Position numbers and translations under genes: made by a program. A DNA stretch of 64,000 bases. It comes from Bradyrhizobium sp. WSM1743. Its GTDB lineage: Bacteria; Pseudomonadota; Alphaproteobacteria; Rhizobiales; Xanthobacteraceae. The stretch spans positions 124,001 through 188,000 of the forward strand of contig NZ_AXAZ01000009.1 in the NCBI RefSeq assembly GCF_000473065.1, given 5' to 3'. This document shows, in pieces, positions 47,269 through 55,779 of this stretch. The notes under the pieces are model-generated. The model saw only the letters and a program-made list of their open reading frames with translations, was not told the DNA's origin and made no database searches. Each line of letters starts with the position of its first letter. Position 1 is the stretch's first letter.

Positions 47269-47312
47269 TGCGAGTTCGCCCGGTGCAATAACGTCGCCTG
47301 CTGACCCCAGCG

Positions 47313-47726
47313 CTACTTGATCGGCGTCGTCAGCTCCTTGTCGTTCGTATCCACCACGAACACGGCAAGCAGCTTCGCAGGTTCGGTATCGCTGGCATTG
47401 GCGCTGACGGCATGGCGGTCGCCGGGCTTTTCAAAGAAGTTCTCTCCCTTGTGAAAGACTTTTGCGGGGCCGTCATTGACCTGGCTGCGGATCGCGCCTT
47501 CCAGGACCGTGGCATAGATGAAGGCGGAGGGCGCGTGGATGTGGGCCGGCGACGAGCCTCCGGGACCATACTCGACCAGAACGCCCTTCATGCTCTTGCC
47601 CGGGACGTTCGGCAGCGCCTGGTCGAACACGACCGACACTTTCGCCGATGGGGCTGTCGGCTCGGCTGTATGGGCCGTCACGACGGATGCGGCATAAACC
47701 GCCGTTGCGATCAACAATCTGCGCAT
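47313..47726 (-). CDS. Secreted cupin-domain protein
   Basis: A 137-residue product with a signal peptide (MRRLLIATAVYAASVVTAHTA) and a single cupin domain: GPGGSSPAHIHAPSAFIYATVLEGAIRS and the second half PGDRHAVSANASDTEPAKLLAVFVVD. AAGGAA precedes ATG 47726. It shares LPNVPGK and SANAS-x-TEPA with the cupin at 58580, so they are paralogues. Metal-dependent oxidation or isomerisation is possible; no substrate is indicated. It is convergent with the L,D-transpeptidase gene. Confidence 0.85.
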   Translation of the reverse strand: MRRLLIATAVYAASVVTAHTAEPTAPSAKVSVVFDQALPNVPGKSMKGVLVEYGPGGSSPAHIHAPSAFIYATVLEGAIRSQVNDGPAKVFHKGENFFEKPGDRHAVSANASDTEPAKLLAVFVVDTNDKELTTPIK

Positions 47727-47776
47727 GGGATTTCCTTCATTGCCGTAGCTGAGTGATGGCCAGGACCGCCGGAGCC

Positions 47777-48520
47777 TCAGAGGCTCACGAGCCATGTTGC
47801 GAGCGGCGTCGTGCCGAGCCGCGCCTCGCCGAGCGGGTTCAGCGATGTGTCGTCGATGGGGGCGCCGTAATACAGCGCCTTCGGATCTCCGATCACGGGG
47901 CGTGTGTCGCCGGACGCTTTCAGGCGGCGTGCGATGAATTCATTGAAGGGGGCCTTCTCAGGGCCAGCGATATCGATCGTGCCGTTGAGCGGCCGGCCGG
48001 TTGCGACCTCCGCGAGGCGATCGACGATGTCGTCGGCCGCGATCGGCTGAAACTGAGCCGTGGGAACGACGATCTTCCCGTCGATCACGCCCGCGTCGGC
48101 GATGGCCGCGAGGAATTCGAAGAACTGGGTGGCGCGCACGATCGAGTATGGGACCGAGGCGGACTTGATGATGGTTTCCTGCGCCAGCTTGGCACGGAAA
48201 TAGGCGTTGTCGGGCGAGCGGTCGGTGCCGACGATCGAGAGCGCCACGTGATGTTTCACGCTCGCTGCGGCCTCTGCCGTGACGAGATTCTTGCTCGAAC
48301 GCTGGAAGAAATCGAGCACGGCGGCCGGCTCCCAGGACGGCGCGTTGGCGACGTCGACGACGACATCAGCACCGGCCAGAGCGGCCGCGAGGCCTTCGCC
48401 GGTCACGGCGTTCGCGGCTGATTTCGGCGAGGCTGCCACGGTGTCGTGGCCTTGCTGCTTGAGCTTCGCCACCAGTCTCGATCCGATCAATCCGGTCCCG
48501 CCGATCACGACGATTTTCAT
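47777..48520 (-). CDS. NmrA-like / atypical SDR family NAD(P)-binding protein
   Basis: A 247-residue Rossmann protein beginning KIVVIGGTGLIGSRLVAKLKQQGH (in parts), with VVDVANAPSW and a KHHVALSIVGTDR segment; the catalytic YxxxK of classical SDRs is replaced by YFRAKLAQE. This fits the NmrA/atypical SDR group of NAD(P) sensors and reductases. GGAG lies upstream of ATG 48520. It lies 50 bp upstream of the secreted cupin gene on the same strand. Confidence 0.88.
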   Translation of the reverse strand: MKIVVIGGTGLIGSRLVAKLKQQGHDTVAASPKSAANAVTGEGLAAALAGADVVVDVANAPSWEPAAVLDFFQRSSKNLVTAEAAASVKHHVALSIVGTDRSPDNAYFRAKLAQETIIKSASVPYSIVRATQFFEFLAAIADAGVIDGKIVVPTAQFQPIAADDIVDRLAEVATGRPLNGTIDIAGPEKAPFNEFIARRLKASGDTRPVIGDPKALYYGAPIDDTSLNPLGEARLGTTPLATWLVSL

Positions 48521-48726
48521 GGCATGTCTCCTCAGCGTTTCGGGCTGCGAGATGGTGAGACCAATTCCAGCTCTCGCGCCTACGCCATCAACGATCCGAA
48601 CCATGTGTTACCCGAGCAATCAGGCAGGCTCTTGTCTGGAACGCGCCTGCCTTGCCGAAAAATGCTTCAGAGAGATCGTTGGCGCGTCGCAATTGGTCAG
48701 GGATCATTCCCCTAAATCTCGGGGGA

Positions 48727-49959
48727 TCAGTGGCCGCTCAGCACCAGTGTCTTGACCGGTAACAGCAACGCTTGAATGCGCAGCAGAAGGGCATGCACGA
48801 GCCCCGTGGCATCGACGACGTGCAGGGCAAATCCCTTGAGCGCGCCGGTCTTCGGGGCGGCGATCGCGTCGTGGTTGCTGGTATAGGCGTTGACGATGCA
48901 GGTCGAGCCTGGCGTGACGCCCTCGAGCCCGCCCTTGTAGAGCGGCTCCAGGAACGCCAGGATCGTGCCCGGCTGCCGCAGGTTTTGCGGGTCGACGAGC
49001 TGTTCGCCCGAGCGGAATTGCCCGGCGGCGATGTAGTCCTGCACGCCTGTGACCACGAGCGGAATGACCACCCAGGGCTTCGAGATGCAGGTCGCCTCCG
49101 CAAGCATGCCGGGGCGCATGACCTGGGCTTCGATCTGGCCGAAGCCGGCCTGCAATGCGCGCCGGCCGGCACCTTCCGGAATCAACAGGCCGGCCGGCCG
49201 CATCATCTGGTTGACGACATCGCCCGGACGCAGAAGGAATTGCTCCACCCGCCCATCGACACCGGCCCGAACGAAGGTCTTATCGAGATCGACCTGCGCC
49301 TCCGCCATCGCGGCTTCGGCGCTCGCCTTCTCGGCAGGCAGCAGCGTGGAGACCCGCAGCGCCGAAGCCTCCCTGGCGGCACTCGCGGAATCGATGCCCG
49401 CCTGTCGCTGATCGACCGTGACCTGGAGCTTTTCGATGTCGCGCTGCGGCACGATACCGGGATTGCGACGCTGCAATTCGCTCTTGGTGTCGAGCTCGTC
49501 CCTGGCTTGCTGCCAGGCCGCCTTCGCTTCCCCGATCTGGGCCTCCGCTTTGACCACATCGGCCCGTGCGCTGATCAGCGAAGCATCGACTTCGGCGACC
49601 TTTCGTTTCGCCGTCTCGAGCGCCGCCTGCTGCTTGGTGCTGTCCAGCCGGAAGAGGACGTCGCCCTGCTTCACAGGCGCGCTGTAATCGACGCTGACCT
49701 CGGCGACGCGGCCGGCCACTTCGGGCAGGATCGGCACGGTGCGGAAATAGAGCGCTGCGGACGTGGTCGAGGGATGATAGTAGAAGATCATGGTGATCAG
49801 CGCGACGGTCAGCATCAGGCAGCCGGTGATGCCCCACCTCAGCTCATACCAGACCGAGTAGAGCGTGATTTCCTTGCCGAACCGCTTGTTCTGCCGATAG
49901 CGGCGATAGAGGTAGTCCGGCAGGATCGTCACGAGCGAGCAGAGCAGGAGCTCAAGCAT
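48727..49959 (-). CDS. HlyD-family membrane-fusion protein (YiaV-like)
   Basis: A 410-residue inner-membrane adaptor: one membrane segment (ITGCLMLTVALITMIFYY) after a basic N-terminus, then the lipoyl/barrel-sandwich half (PEVAGRVAEVSVDYSAPVKQGDVLFRLD), a long coiled coil (KQQAAL to VDLDKTFV) and the second half (RAGVDGRVEQFLLRPGDVV). It overlaps the preceding DUF3302 gene by 8 bases. The pair equals the yiaW-yiaV arrangement of E. coli. Its outer-membrane partner or substrate is not in view. Confidence 0.88.
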   Translation of the reverse strand: MLELLLCSLVTILPDYLYRRYRQNKRFGKEITLYSVWYELRWGITGCLMLTVALITMIFYYHPSTTSAALYFRTVPILPEVAGRVAEVSVDYSAPVKQGDVLFRLDSTKQQAALETAKRKVAEVDASLISARADVVKAEAQIGEAKAAWQQARDELDTKSELQRRNPGIVPQRDIEKLQVTVDQRQAGIDSASAAREASALRVSTLLPAEKASAEAAMAEAQVDLDKTFVRAGVDGRVEQFLLRPGDVVNQMMRPAGLLIPEGAGRRALQAGFGQIEAQVMRPGMLAEATCISKPWVVIPLVVTGVQDYIAAGQFRSGEQLVDPQNLRQPGTILAFLEPLYKGGLEGVTPGSTCIVNAYTSNHDAIAAPKTGALKGFALHVVDATGLVHALLLRIQALLLPVKTLVLSGH

Positions 49960-50395
49960 GACCTTGAACTCCCTCGTTCGACGCGTCCTTGGGGCCGGAA
50001 TTGCCGATCGGCTCGGCTTCGGATGCCAATCGAGGCGTCTGCGGCGCTGCATCGGCGATCCGCTCCACTGAGCCGGCGATGGTGCGCAGCGGCGTCGAGA
50101 AGTCCGGCAGGTCGATCATCGCGAGCAGGAGACCTGCGATCCAGAAGATGTGCATGTGTGTGAACAGCGAGATGAGGCCGAGCACGGCGACGATCTCGAA
50201 TTGCAGCTTCTGCGATTTGTGCGCCATGCGCTCCGGAAGGCTGTGCAGCTTCCAATAGAGCGTGCCCACCCACAACACGATGACGATGAGGAAGATGGCC
50301 ATGACGATCATCAGGGCATCCGCCCCGTCAGGCCCAGGCACGAAGAACGGCAGATGATGAGGCGCTGCCGGATGCATTTGTTCGCTCAAGCTCAT
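49952..50395 (-). CDS. DUF3302 inner-membrane protein (YiaW-like)
   Basis: A 147-residue protein with two main membrane segments (LMIVMAIFLIVIVLWVGTLYW and ISLFTHMHIFWIAGLLLAMIDLP); the spacing of LISLFT and the aromatic loop matches DUF3302/YiaW as I recall it. The C-terminal half is soluble and Pro/Ser-rich. Its overlap with the HlyD-type gene suggests the two proteins act together. Start ATG 50395 is uncertain; ATG 50377 is an alternative. Confidence 0.75.
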   Translation of the reverse strand: MSLSEQMHPAAPHHLPFFVPGPDGADALMIVMAIFLIVIVLWVGTLYWKLHSLPERMAHKSQKLQFEIVAVLGLISLFTHMHIFWIAGLLLAMIDLPDFSTPLRTIAGSVERIADAAPQTPRLASEAEPIGNSGPKDASNEGVQGHA

Positions 50396-50715
50396 TCTCC
50401 CTGCCAGAAGAAGCCTGAGAGCCCACGGCGAGGCTCGTACATTGACCAGCATAGTTCCCCAACACGGGAACTGGAGCAAGGACTGTTCGGTGTGTGCTAG
50501 ATCGCCGCGCCCAATGACGTGCTCCTGAGACGGCCCTTATCGGACACGGACTGTGCCGCGTTGGCACCCTTGGCGATCGTTAGCAGATTGCGCCTGTTTT
50601 GCCCGACGTGTCAAAGGCGATCGGACTGACGAAAAACGCTAGAGAAAACAATCCCATGGCTACTGTGCATGGGGTTGTTTTATGGTTTTTGATCGCACGG
50701 GCGGACCCGTTCGCC
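50396..50715. other. Intergenic region
   Basis: About 320 bp between the DUF3302 start and the stop of the chemoreceptor-like gene. The promoter of the DUF3302-HlyD pair must lie here. The only clear structure is the hairpin at 50645-50681. I see no gene. Confidence 0.5.
50645..50681 (-). terminator. Rho-independent terminator of the chemoreceptor-like gene
   Basis: AAAACAATCCCATG (50645-50658) pairs with CATGGGGTTGTTTT (50668-50681), with a 9-base loop and T-runs on both sides. It is 35 bp past the stop of the minus-strand gene. Confidence 0.8.
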
Positions 50716-51792
50716 TCACGCCGCACAGACGATCACGCCGTACCAGCCGAGCCCCCGATAGGTCTCGTAGCCCGGGGTCGCATGGAACGCGACCAGCGTA
50801 CCCGTGCGTTCCTGATAGAAGCCGGAGCGCTGGCCGTTCAGCGAGATCGAGATGCGCTCGCTGAGGATGCCCTGGCCGTCCGAGGCTGCGATCACACGAA
50901 AATTCGAATCGACCAGCAGAACGCGCGCCTTGTCGCTGTCGCCGACGCGCACGCCCTGGACGATGGCGCGGGCCTGCGGCTCCCAGTCGAAATGGATGGC
51001 GAGCACGCCGATCGGCGCCCCGTTGGCCTGGCCGCCGGCGCGGACGCTGGCGCAATAGGTCGCGACCTGCGCATTGCCGAGCAGCGGCTGGTTCTCGACG
51101 TCGCCGGCGACATAGTCGTCGCCGGAGCGCAAGGACCGCGCCTCGCGAAACCATTTGGTATGGGCGACGTTCTGGCCGACGACGCGGAAGCGGTCGGCGC
51201 GGCCGTTGGCGATGACGTTGCCGTCGAGGTCGCAGAGCCAGAGATCGAGATAGACGGTGTAGGCCCCCAGGATCACGCCCAGCCGCTGCGAGGCATGGGA
51301 GATGGCCGCAGCGCCAGGCGAGGCCGCGCAATCGACCACGGCAGAGTCGGTTGCCCACCAGCGCACGTCGCAGGTGCGTTCATAGAGATTGCGGTCGATC
51401 AGCTCGATCGCGTTCAGAGACAGGTCCGTCATTCGCTCGCCGCGGGAGCGTTGGCTCATGCGCTCGATCGAGGCGACGAGATCGCCCGTGCGTTTCGTCA
51501 ATTGGGTTTCGAGCTCGCGGGCGATGGTCTCGACCTGCTGGCCGACGCCGCGCACCTCCTGCGCCACCACCGCAAAGCCCGCGCCTTGCGCGCCGGCGCG
51601 CGAGCTCTCGATCAGCGCGTTCAGGGCCAGCATCTTCATCTGGTTGGTGATCTGCTGGATCGCCTTGGTCTTGTCGACCGCGATCTGGTTGACCTCCGCA
51701 GTGAGGCGGTTGATCAGCGCGGAGATGTCGGAATCGTCATCAGCGGGTTCGGTGGCAATCGGCTTGGCTTTCAGGCCCAGCGCAGCAGACAT
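50716..51792 (-). CDS. Chemoreceptor-like protein with signalling segment before a Cache-type domain
   Basis: A 358-residue protein without a membrane segment. Residues about 20-110 contain a shortened methyl-accepting signalling hairpin (QITNQMKMLALNALIESSRAGAQGAGFAVVAQEVR, in parts). The C-terminal 240 residues look like a Cache/PAS-like sensor (LDLWLCDLDGNVIANGRADRF, GVLAIHFDW, DSNFRVIAASDG). The order is the reverse of a normal receptor. AAGGGA precedes ATG 51792. It is probably a soluble sensor linked to the chemotaxis kinase; this is inference. Confidence 0.82.
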   Translation of the reverse strand: MSAALGLKAKPIATEPADDDSDISALINRLTAEVNQIAVDKTKAIQQITNQMKMLALNALIESSRAGAQGAGFAVVAQEVRGVGQQVETIARELETQLTKRTGDLVASIERMSQRSRGERMTDLSLNAIELIDRNLYERTCDVRWWATDSAVVDCAASPGAAAISHASQRLGVILGAYTVYLDLWLCDLDGNVIANGRADRFRVVGQNVAHTKWFREARSLRSGDDYVAGDVENQPLLGNAQVATYCASVRAGGQANGAPIGVLAIHFDWEPQARAIVQGVRVGDSDKARVLLVDSNFRVIAASDGQGILSERISISLNGQRSGFYQERTGTLVAFHATPGYETYRGLGWYGVIVCAA

Positions 51793-52081
51793 CGGGGACT
51801 TCCCTTGGCAATGAGGTCTGATCTGCAAGGAACCCGGGACAACAACTTACAGATCGAATACGATTCTTTTTCGAGGATTCCGCCTAACGCCTGCTTAATT
51901 TGCTGTTCGGCGGAATGCCTAAATGGTAGTCACTCCGGCCTGCCGGCCGGCCATCCACCGCTTTGTGCGGCCCGGCCGTTGCAAATCCGGGCCAATTGCC
52001 GGCCAATCCCTTGAAGCCAGTGACCGTGCGTCCCGCGTGATCGCCTGGACCTTCGAGTTCCCAAATGACCTGCCCCCCGTC

Positions 52082-53923
52082 ATGACGCCTCCCGCCACCG
52101 CCTTGCCCATCGAAGCGCCCCAGGCGTTCCTGGGCGTGGTGCGTTCGCTGACCGACAAGCTCTGGCGTGACCGGCTGGACGGGCGCGGGGCGGCCCAGGC
52201 GCTCGCCATCGTGCAGCGGCACCAATTGCCCGAGCTGCTGGCGCGGGTGCTGGCGGGCCGCGGCGTCGATATCGACGCGGTGTCCGACTTTCTCGATCCG
52301 ACTATCCGAAAGCTGCTGCCGGATCCGTTCACCGTGACCGAGATGGAGGCTGCCGCCAAGCGGATTGCCGATGCCGCGGCGAGGGGCGAGAAGGTCGCGA
52401 TCTTCGGCGACTACGACGTCGACGGTGCGACCTCGGCGGCGCTGCTCGCCTGGCATCTGCGTCATTGCGGGCTCGATCCGCTGGTCCACATTCCCGATCG
52501 AATATTCGAGGGCTACGGCCCGAACACGGAGGCGGTGCGGGCGCTTGCCGCGAAGGGCGCGACGCTGCTCGTCACCGTCGATTGCGGCACCACCAGCATC
52601 GAGCCGCTGGCCGAGGCGAAGCGCCTCGGCATGTCCGTGGTCGTGATCGATCACCACCAATGCGGCCTTGATCTCCCCGAGGTCGATGCGCTGGTCAATC
52701 CGAACCGCCTCGACGATCTCTCCGGCCTCGGCCATCTCGCCGCCGTCGGCCTCGTGCTCGTGACGCTGGTCGCGGTCAATCGCGAGCTGCGCCAGCGTGG
52801 CTTCTGGAGCACAGAGATGCCCGAGCCCGATCTGCTCGGCATGCTGCATCATGTTGCGCTCGGCACGGTCGCCGATGTCGCGCCGCTGATCGGTCTCAAC
52901 CGCGCCTTCGTGGCCAAGGGGCTGATCGCGATGCGGCGGCGCGACCATGTCGGCCATACCGCGCTGATGGACGTCGCACGGCTCAATGGCCCGCCGGAAG
53001 CCTGGCATCTCGGTTTCATGCTGGGGCCGCGCGTCAATGCCGGCGGCCGCATCGGCCGCGCCGATCTCGGCGTGCGGCTGCTGCTCGAAGGCGACAGCGT
53101 CGAGGCCGCGCGGATCGCGGCCGAGCTCGACCGGCTCAACAATGAGCGCCGCGTGATCGAGCAGGCGGCCGAAGCGCAGGCCGAAGCCGAGGCGTTGGCG
53201 TCGATCGGGCTGGAGGACAAGCTCGGCATCATCGTCACGGCGTCTGAAGGCTGGCATCCCGGCGTGGTCGGTCTCGTCGCTTCGCGCCTGAAGGAGAAGT
53301 TTTCGCGGCCCGCCTTCGCCATCGCGCTGGAGCCCGGCGGCATCGGCACCGGCTCGGGCCGCTCGATCGCCGGCGTCGATCTCGGCAAGGCGGTGCGGCA
53401 GGCGGTCGCCGACGGCATTCTGCTCAAGGGCGGCGGCCACGCGATGGCCGCGGGTGTGACGCTGCGGAAGGAGAAGCTCGCCGAATTCCGCGCCTATGTC
53501 GAGAACGCGCTGGCAAAGGATGTTGCGGAGGCTCGCCACGTCAACGAGCTCTATATCGACGGCGCGGTCTCCGCACGTGCAGTGACGCGGGAGCTGGCGA
53601 CGACGCTCAACCGCGCCGGTCCCTTTGGCAGCGGCAATCCGGAGCCGGTGCTGGCGCTGCCGGCGCATCAACTCGTGTTCGCCGACGAGGTCGGACAGGC
53701 GCATCTGCGCCTGCGTTTCAAGGCGGGCGACGGCGCCATCGTCAACGGCATCGCATTCCGTTCGGTCGGCCAGAAGCTCGGCAATGCGCTGCTTGCTAAT
53801 CGCGGCCAGCAGATGCATGTCGCGGGCTCGCTCTCGGTCGATCGCTACCAGGGCGCCGAGCGTGTGCAATTCCGCGTCGTCGACGTCGCGCTACCGGATC
53901 AGGGGCCATCAGTGATTAGATAA
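52082..53923 (+). CDS. recJ: Single-stranded-DNA exonuclease RecJ
   Basis: 5'-3' ssDNA exonuclease of recombination and mismatch repair. The 613-residue product has the DHH-family motifs FGDYDVDGATSAA, TVDCGTTS, VVIDHHQC and the DHHA1 motif GGGHAMAAGVT. ATG 52082 gives the N-terminal start seen in relatives (APQAFLGVVRSLT); longer readings add no family sequence. In related bacteria I recall it next to hom-glpX, from which it is separated here by 17 kb. Confidence 0.95.
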   Translation: MTPPATALPIEAPQAFLGVVRSLTDKLWRDRLDGRGAAQALAIVQRHQLPELLARVLAGRGVDIDAVSDFLDPTIRKLLPDPFTVTEMEAAAKRIADAAARGEKVAIFGDYDVDGATSAALLAWHLRHCGLDPLVHIPDRIFEGYGPNTEAVRALAAKGATLLVTVDCGTTSIEPLAEAKRLGMSVVVIDHHQCGLDLPEVDALVNPNRLDDLSGLGHLAAVGLVLVTLVAVNRELRQRGFWSTEMPEPDLLGMLHHVALGTVADVAPLIGLNRAFVAKGLIAMRRRDHVGHTALMDVARLNGPPEAWHLGFMLGPRVNAGGRIGRADLGVRLLLEGDSVEAARIAAELDRLNNERRVIEQAAEAQAEAEALASIGLEDKLGIIVTASEGWHPGVVGLVASRLKEKFSRPAFAIALEPGGIGTGSGRSIAGVDLGKAVRQAVADGILLKGGGHAMAAGVTLRKEKLAEFRAYVENALAKDVAEARHVNELYIDGAVSARAVTRELATTLNRAGPFGSGNPEPVLALPAHQLVFADEVGQAHLRLRFKAGDGAIVNGIAFRSVGQKLGNALLANRGQQMHVAGSLSVDRYQGAERVQFRVVDVALPDQGPSVIR

Positions 53924-53956
53924 CAACGGCCTCGAACAACAAAAAAGGGAGTGAAC

Positions 53957-54766
53957 ATGGCAGGTCAGGTTGAGGGCAAGATCGCGCTGGTGACGGGCGG
54001 CGCTTCCGGCATCGGCGAGGCCATCGTCGAGCTGTTCGCGCGCGAAGGCGCGACCGTCGTAATCACCGACATCGACGAGCTACGTGGGTCCGAGCTCGCC
54101 AAACGCGTGACAAAAGCCGGCGGCAAGGCGACCTTCCTGGAGCAGGATGTCACCAGCGAAGAGCGCTGGATCGAGATCGCCGCTGAGGTCGGCAAACGCT
54201 ACGGCCGGCTCGACGTGCTCGTCTCCAATGCCGGCATCGGCATCTCCGTGCCATCGATCGTCGATATGACGCTCGCTGACTGGCGCAAGCAGAACGCGAT
54301 CAATCTCGACGGCGTGTTTCTTTCGGTCAAGCACTGCCTGCCGTTGATGCGCAAAACCGGCGGCGGCTCGATCGTCATGATGTCCTCGCTCGCCGGCCTG
54401 CGCGGCGCGCCGGGGTTGTCGGCCTATTCGGCGACCAAGGGCGGCGTGCGGCTGTTCGCGAAGTCGATCGCGATGGAGTGCGCGGCGGCGGGCGACGGCA
54501 TCCGCGTCAACTCGGTTCATCCCGGCATCATCGATACCCCGATCTGGGGCAAGATCCCGACGGGAGCGACCGGCGCCGGCCAGAACGCCCCGATCGATCC
54601 GGAGGAGCGCGCGCGGGTCGTCACCCCGCTCGGCCGCGCCGGCCAGGCCGCGGAGATCGCCTCCGGCGTGCTGTATCTCGCCTCCGATGGCTCGCGCTAC
54701 GTCACCGGCAGCGAGCTCGTCATCGATGGCGGCATGAACGCAGGCGCCGTACCGCGGCGGGCCTGA
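53957..54766 (+). CDS. SDR family oxidoreductase
   Basis: A classical SDR of 269 residues: TGGASGIGEAI near residue 12, SNAGIGIS, the catalytic Ser in MSSLAG and YSATKGG, and a C-terminal DGGMNAG. AGGGAG precedes ATG 53957. It lies 34 bp after recJ and 96 bp before a class II aldolase-type gene on the same strand, so both may act on the same sugar or hydroxy compound. Substrate unknown. Confidence 0.92.
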   Translation: MAGQVEGKIALVTGGASGIGEAIVELFAREGATVVITDIDELRGSELAKRVTKAGGKATFLEQDVTSEERWIEIAAEVGKRYGRLDVLVSNAGIGISVPSIVDMTLADWRKQNAINLDGVFLSVKHCLPLMRKTGGGSIVMMSSLAGLRGAPGLSAYSATKGGVRLFAKSIAMECAAAGDGIRVNSVHPGIIDTPIWGKIPTGATGAGQNAPIDPEERARVVTPLGRAGQAAEIASGVLYLASDGSRYVTGSELVIDGGMNAGAVPRRA

Positions 54767-54862
54767 GCCGCGCAGGGCAGGGTGGCGGTCACAGGGGCTG
54801 ACGCGCAGGCGCCGCCCCTGTACAACAAGGACAGATCCCGACCGACAGAGGTGTTCTTCGCC

Positions 54863-55660
54863 ATGGCGCACAGCCTTCACGCTTCTTCGCCCGCGTCCGC
54901 GCCATTCCGTTCCAACCGGCCGGACCTCGCCACCGACGCGATCCGCACCGCGCGCGAGGATCTCGCCGCCTGCTTCCGCATGGCCGCGCGCAACGGCTTT
55001 GAAGAAGGCATCTGCAACCATTTCTCGGCCGTCGTGCCGGGCCATGACGATCTTTTCCTCGTCAATCCCTATGGCTACGCCTTCCGCGAGCTGACTGCGT
55101 CAATGCTCCTGATCTGCGACTTCCACGGCAATGTGCTCGACGGCGAGGGCGTGCCCGAAGCGACCGCCTTCTACATCCATGCCGAGATGCACAAGCGCCT
55201 GCCGCGCGCCAAGGTCGCCTTCCACACCCACATGCCCTATGCGACGGCGCTGTCGATGACCGAGGGCGATCCGCTGATCTGGGCCGGCCAGACCGCGCTG
55301 AAATTCTACGGCCGCACCGCGGTCGACCGAGACTACAACGGCCTCGCGCTCGACAACCGCGAGGGTGCGCGCATCGCCTCCGCCGTTGGCGATGCCGACA
55401 TCATCTTCATGAAGCATCACGGCGTGATGGTGCTGGCCCCGACCATCGCGGAGGCCTGGGACGATCTCTATTATCTCGAGCGCGCCGCAGAGGTGCAGGT
55501 GCTGGCAATGTCGACGGGACGAAAGGTGTTGCCGGTCGATCCCGCGATTGCGGCCGCGACCTACAAGCAGATGCGCGAGGGCGATTCCGAATCCGCGCGG
55601 CTGCATCTCGCGGCGGTCCGCCGTCAGCTCGATGCCGAGGAGCCGCAGTACAGGCACTGA
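54863..55660 (+). CDS. Class II aldolase/adducin family protein
   Basis: A 265-residue zinc-dependent aldolase-type protein: GICNHFSAVVPG, VNPYGYAFRELTASMLL, the HTHMPYATALS metal-binding pair and KHHGVMVLA. The family includes fuculose/rhamnulose phosphate aldolases and decarboxylases; the loops here give no clear substrate. ATG 54863 is preceded by AGAGGTG. The upstream SDR gene may be a partner. Confidence 0.9.
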   Translation: MAHSLHASSPASAPFRSNRPDLATDAIRTAREDLAACFRMAARNGFEEGICNHFSAVVPGHDDLFLVNPYGYAFRELTASMLLICDFHGNVLDGEGVPEATAFYIHAEMHKRLPRAKVAFHTHMPYATALSMTEGDPLIWAGQTALKFYGRTAVDRDYNGLALDNREGARIASAVGDADIIFMKHHGVMVLAPTIAEAWDDLYYLERAAEVQVLAMSTGRKVLPVDPAIAAATYKQMREGDSESARLHLAAVRRQLDAEEPQYRH

Positions 55661-55669
55661 AAGTAAGGA

Positions 55670-55762
55670 CGTCATTCCGGGGCGAGGCGAAGCCTCGAAC
55701 CCGGAATCCAGGGATTGTCGCGCGAGATTCCGGGTTCTCGCTACGCGAGCCCCGGAATGACG
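55670..55762. repeat. CGTCATTCCGG palindromic repeat, copy 2
   Basis: CGTCATTCCGG (55670-55680) and CCGGAATGACG (55752-55762) are the same perfect arms as at 34968-35058, enclosing GAGGCGAAGCCTC and TCTCGCTACGCGA dyads. It lies between convergent genes (aldolase and transglycosylase) and may help transcription end. Confidence 0.85.
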
Positions 55763-55779
55763 GGGTGAGAGAGCGCGCT

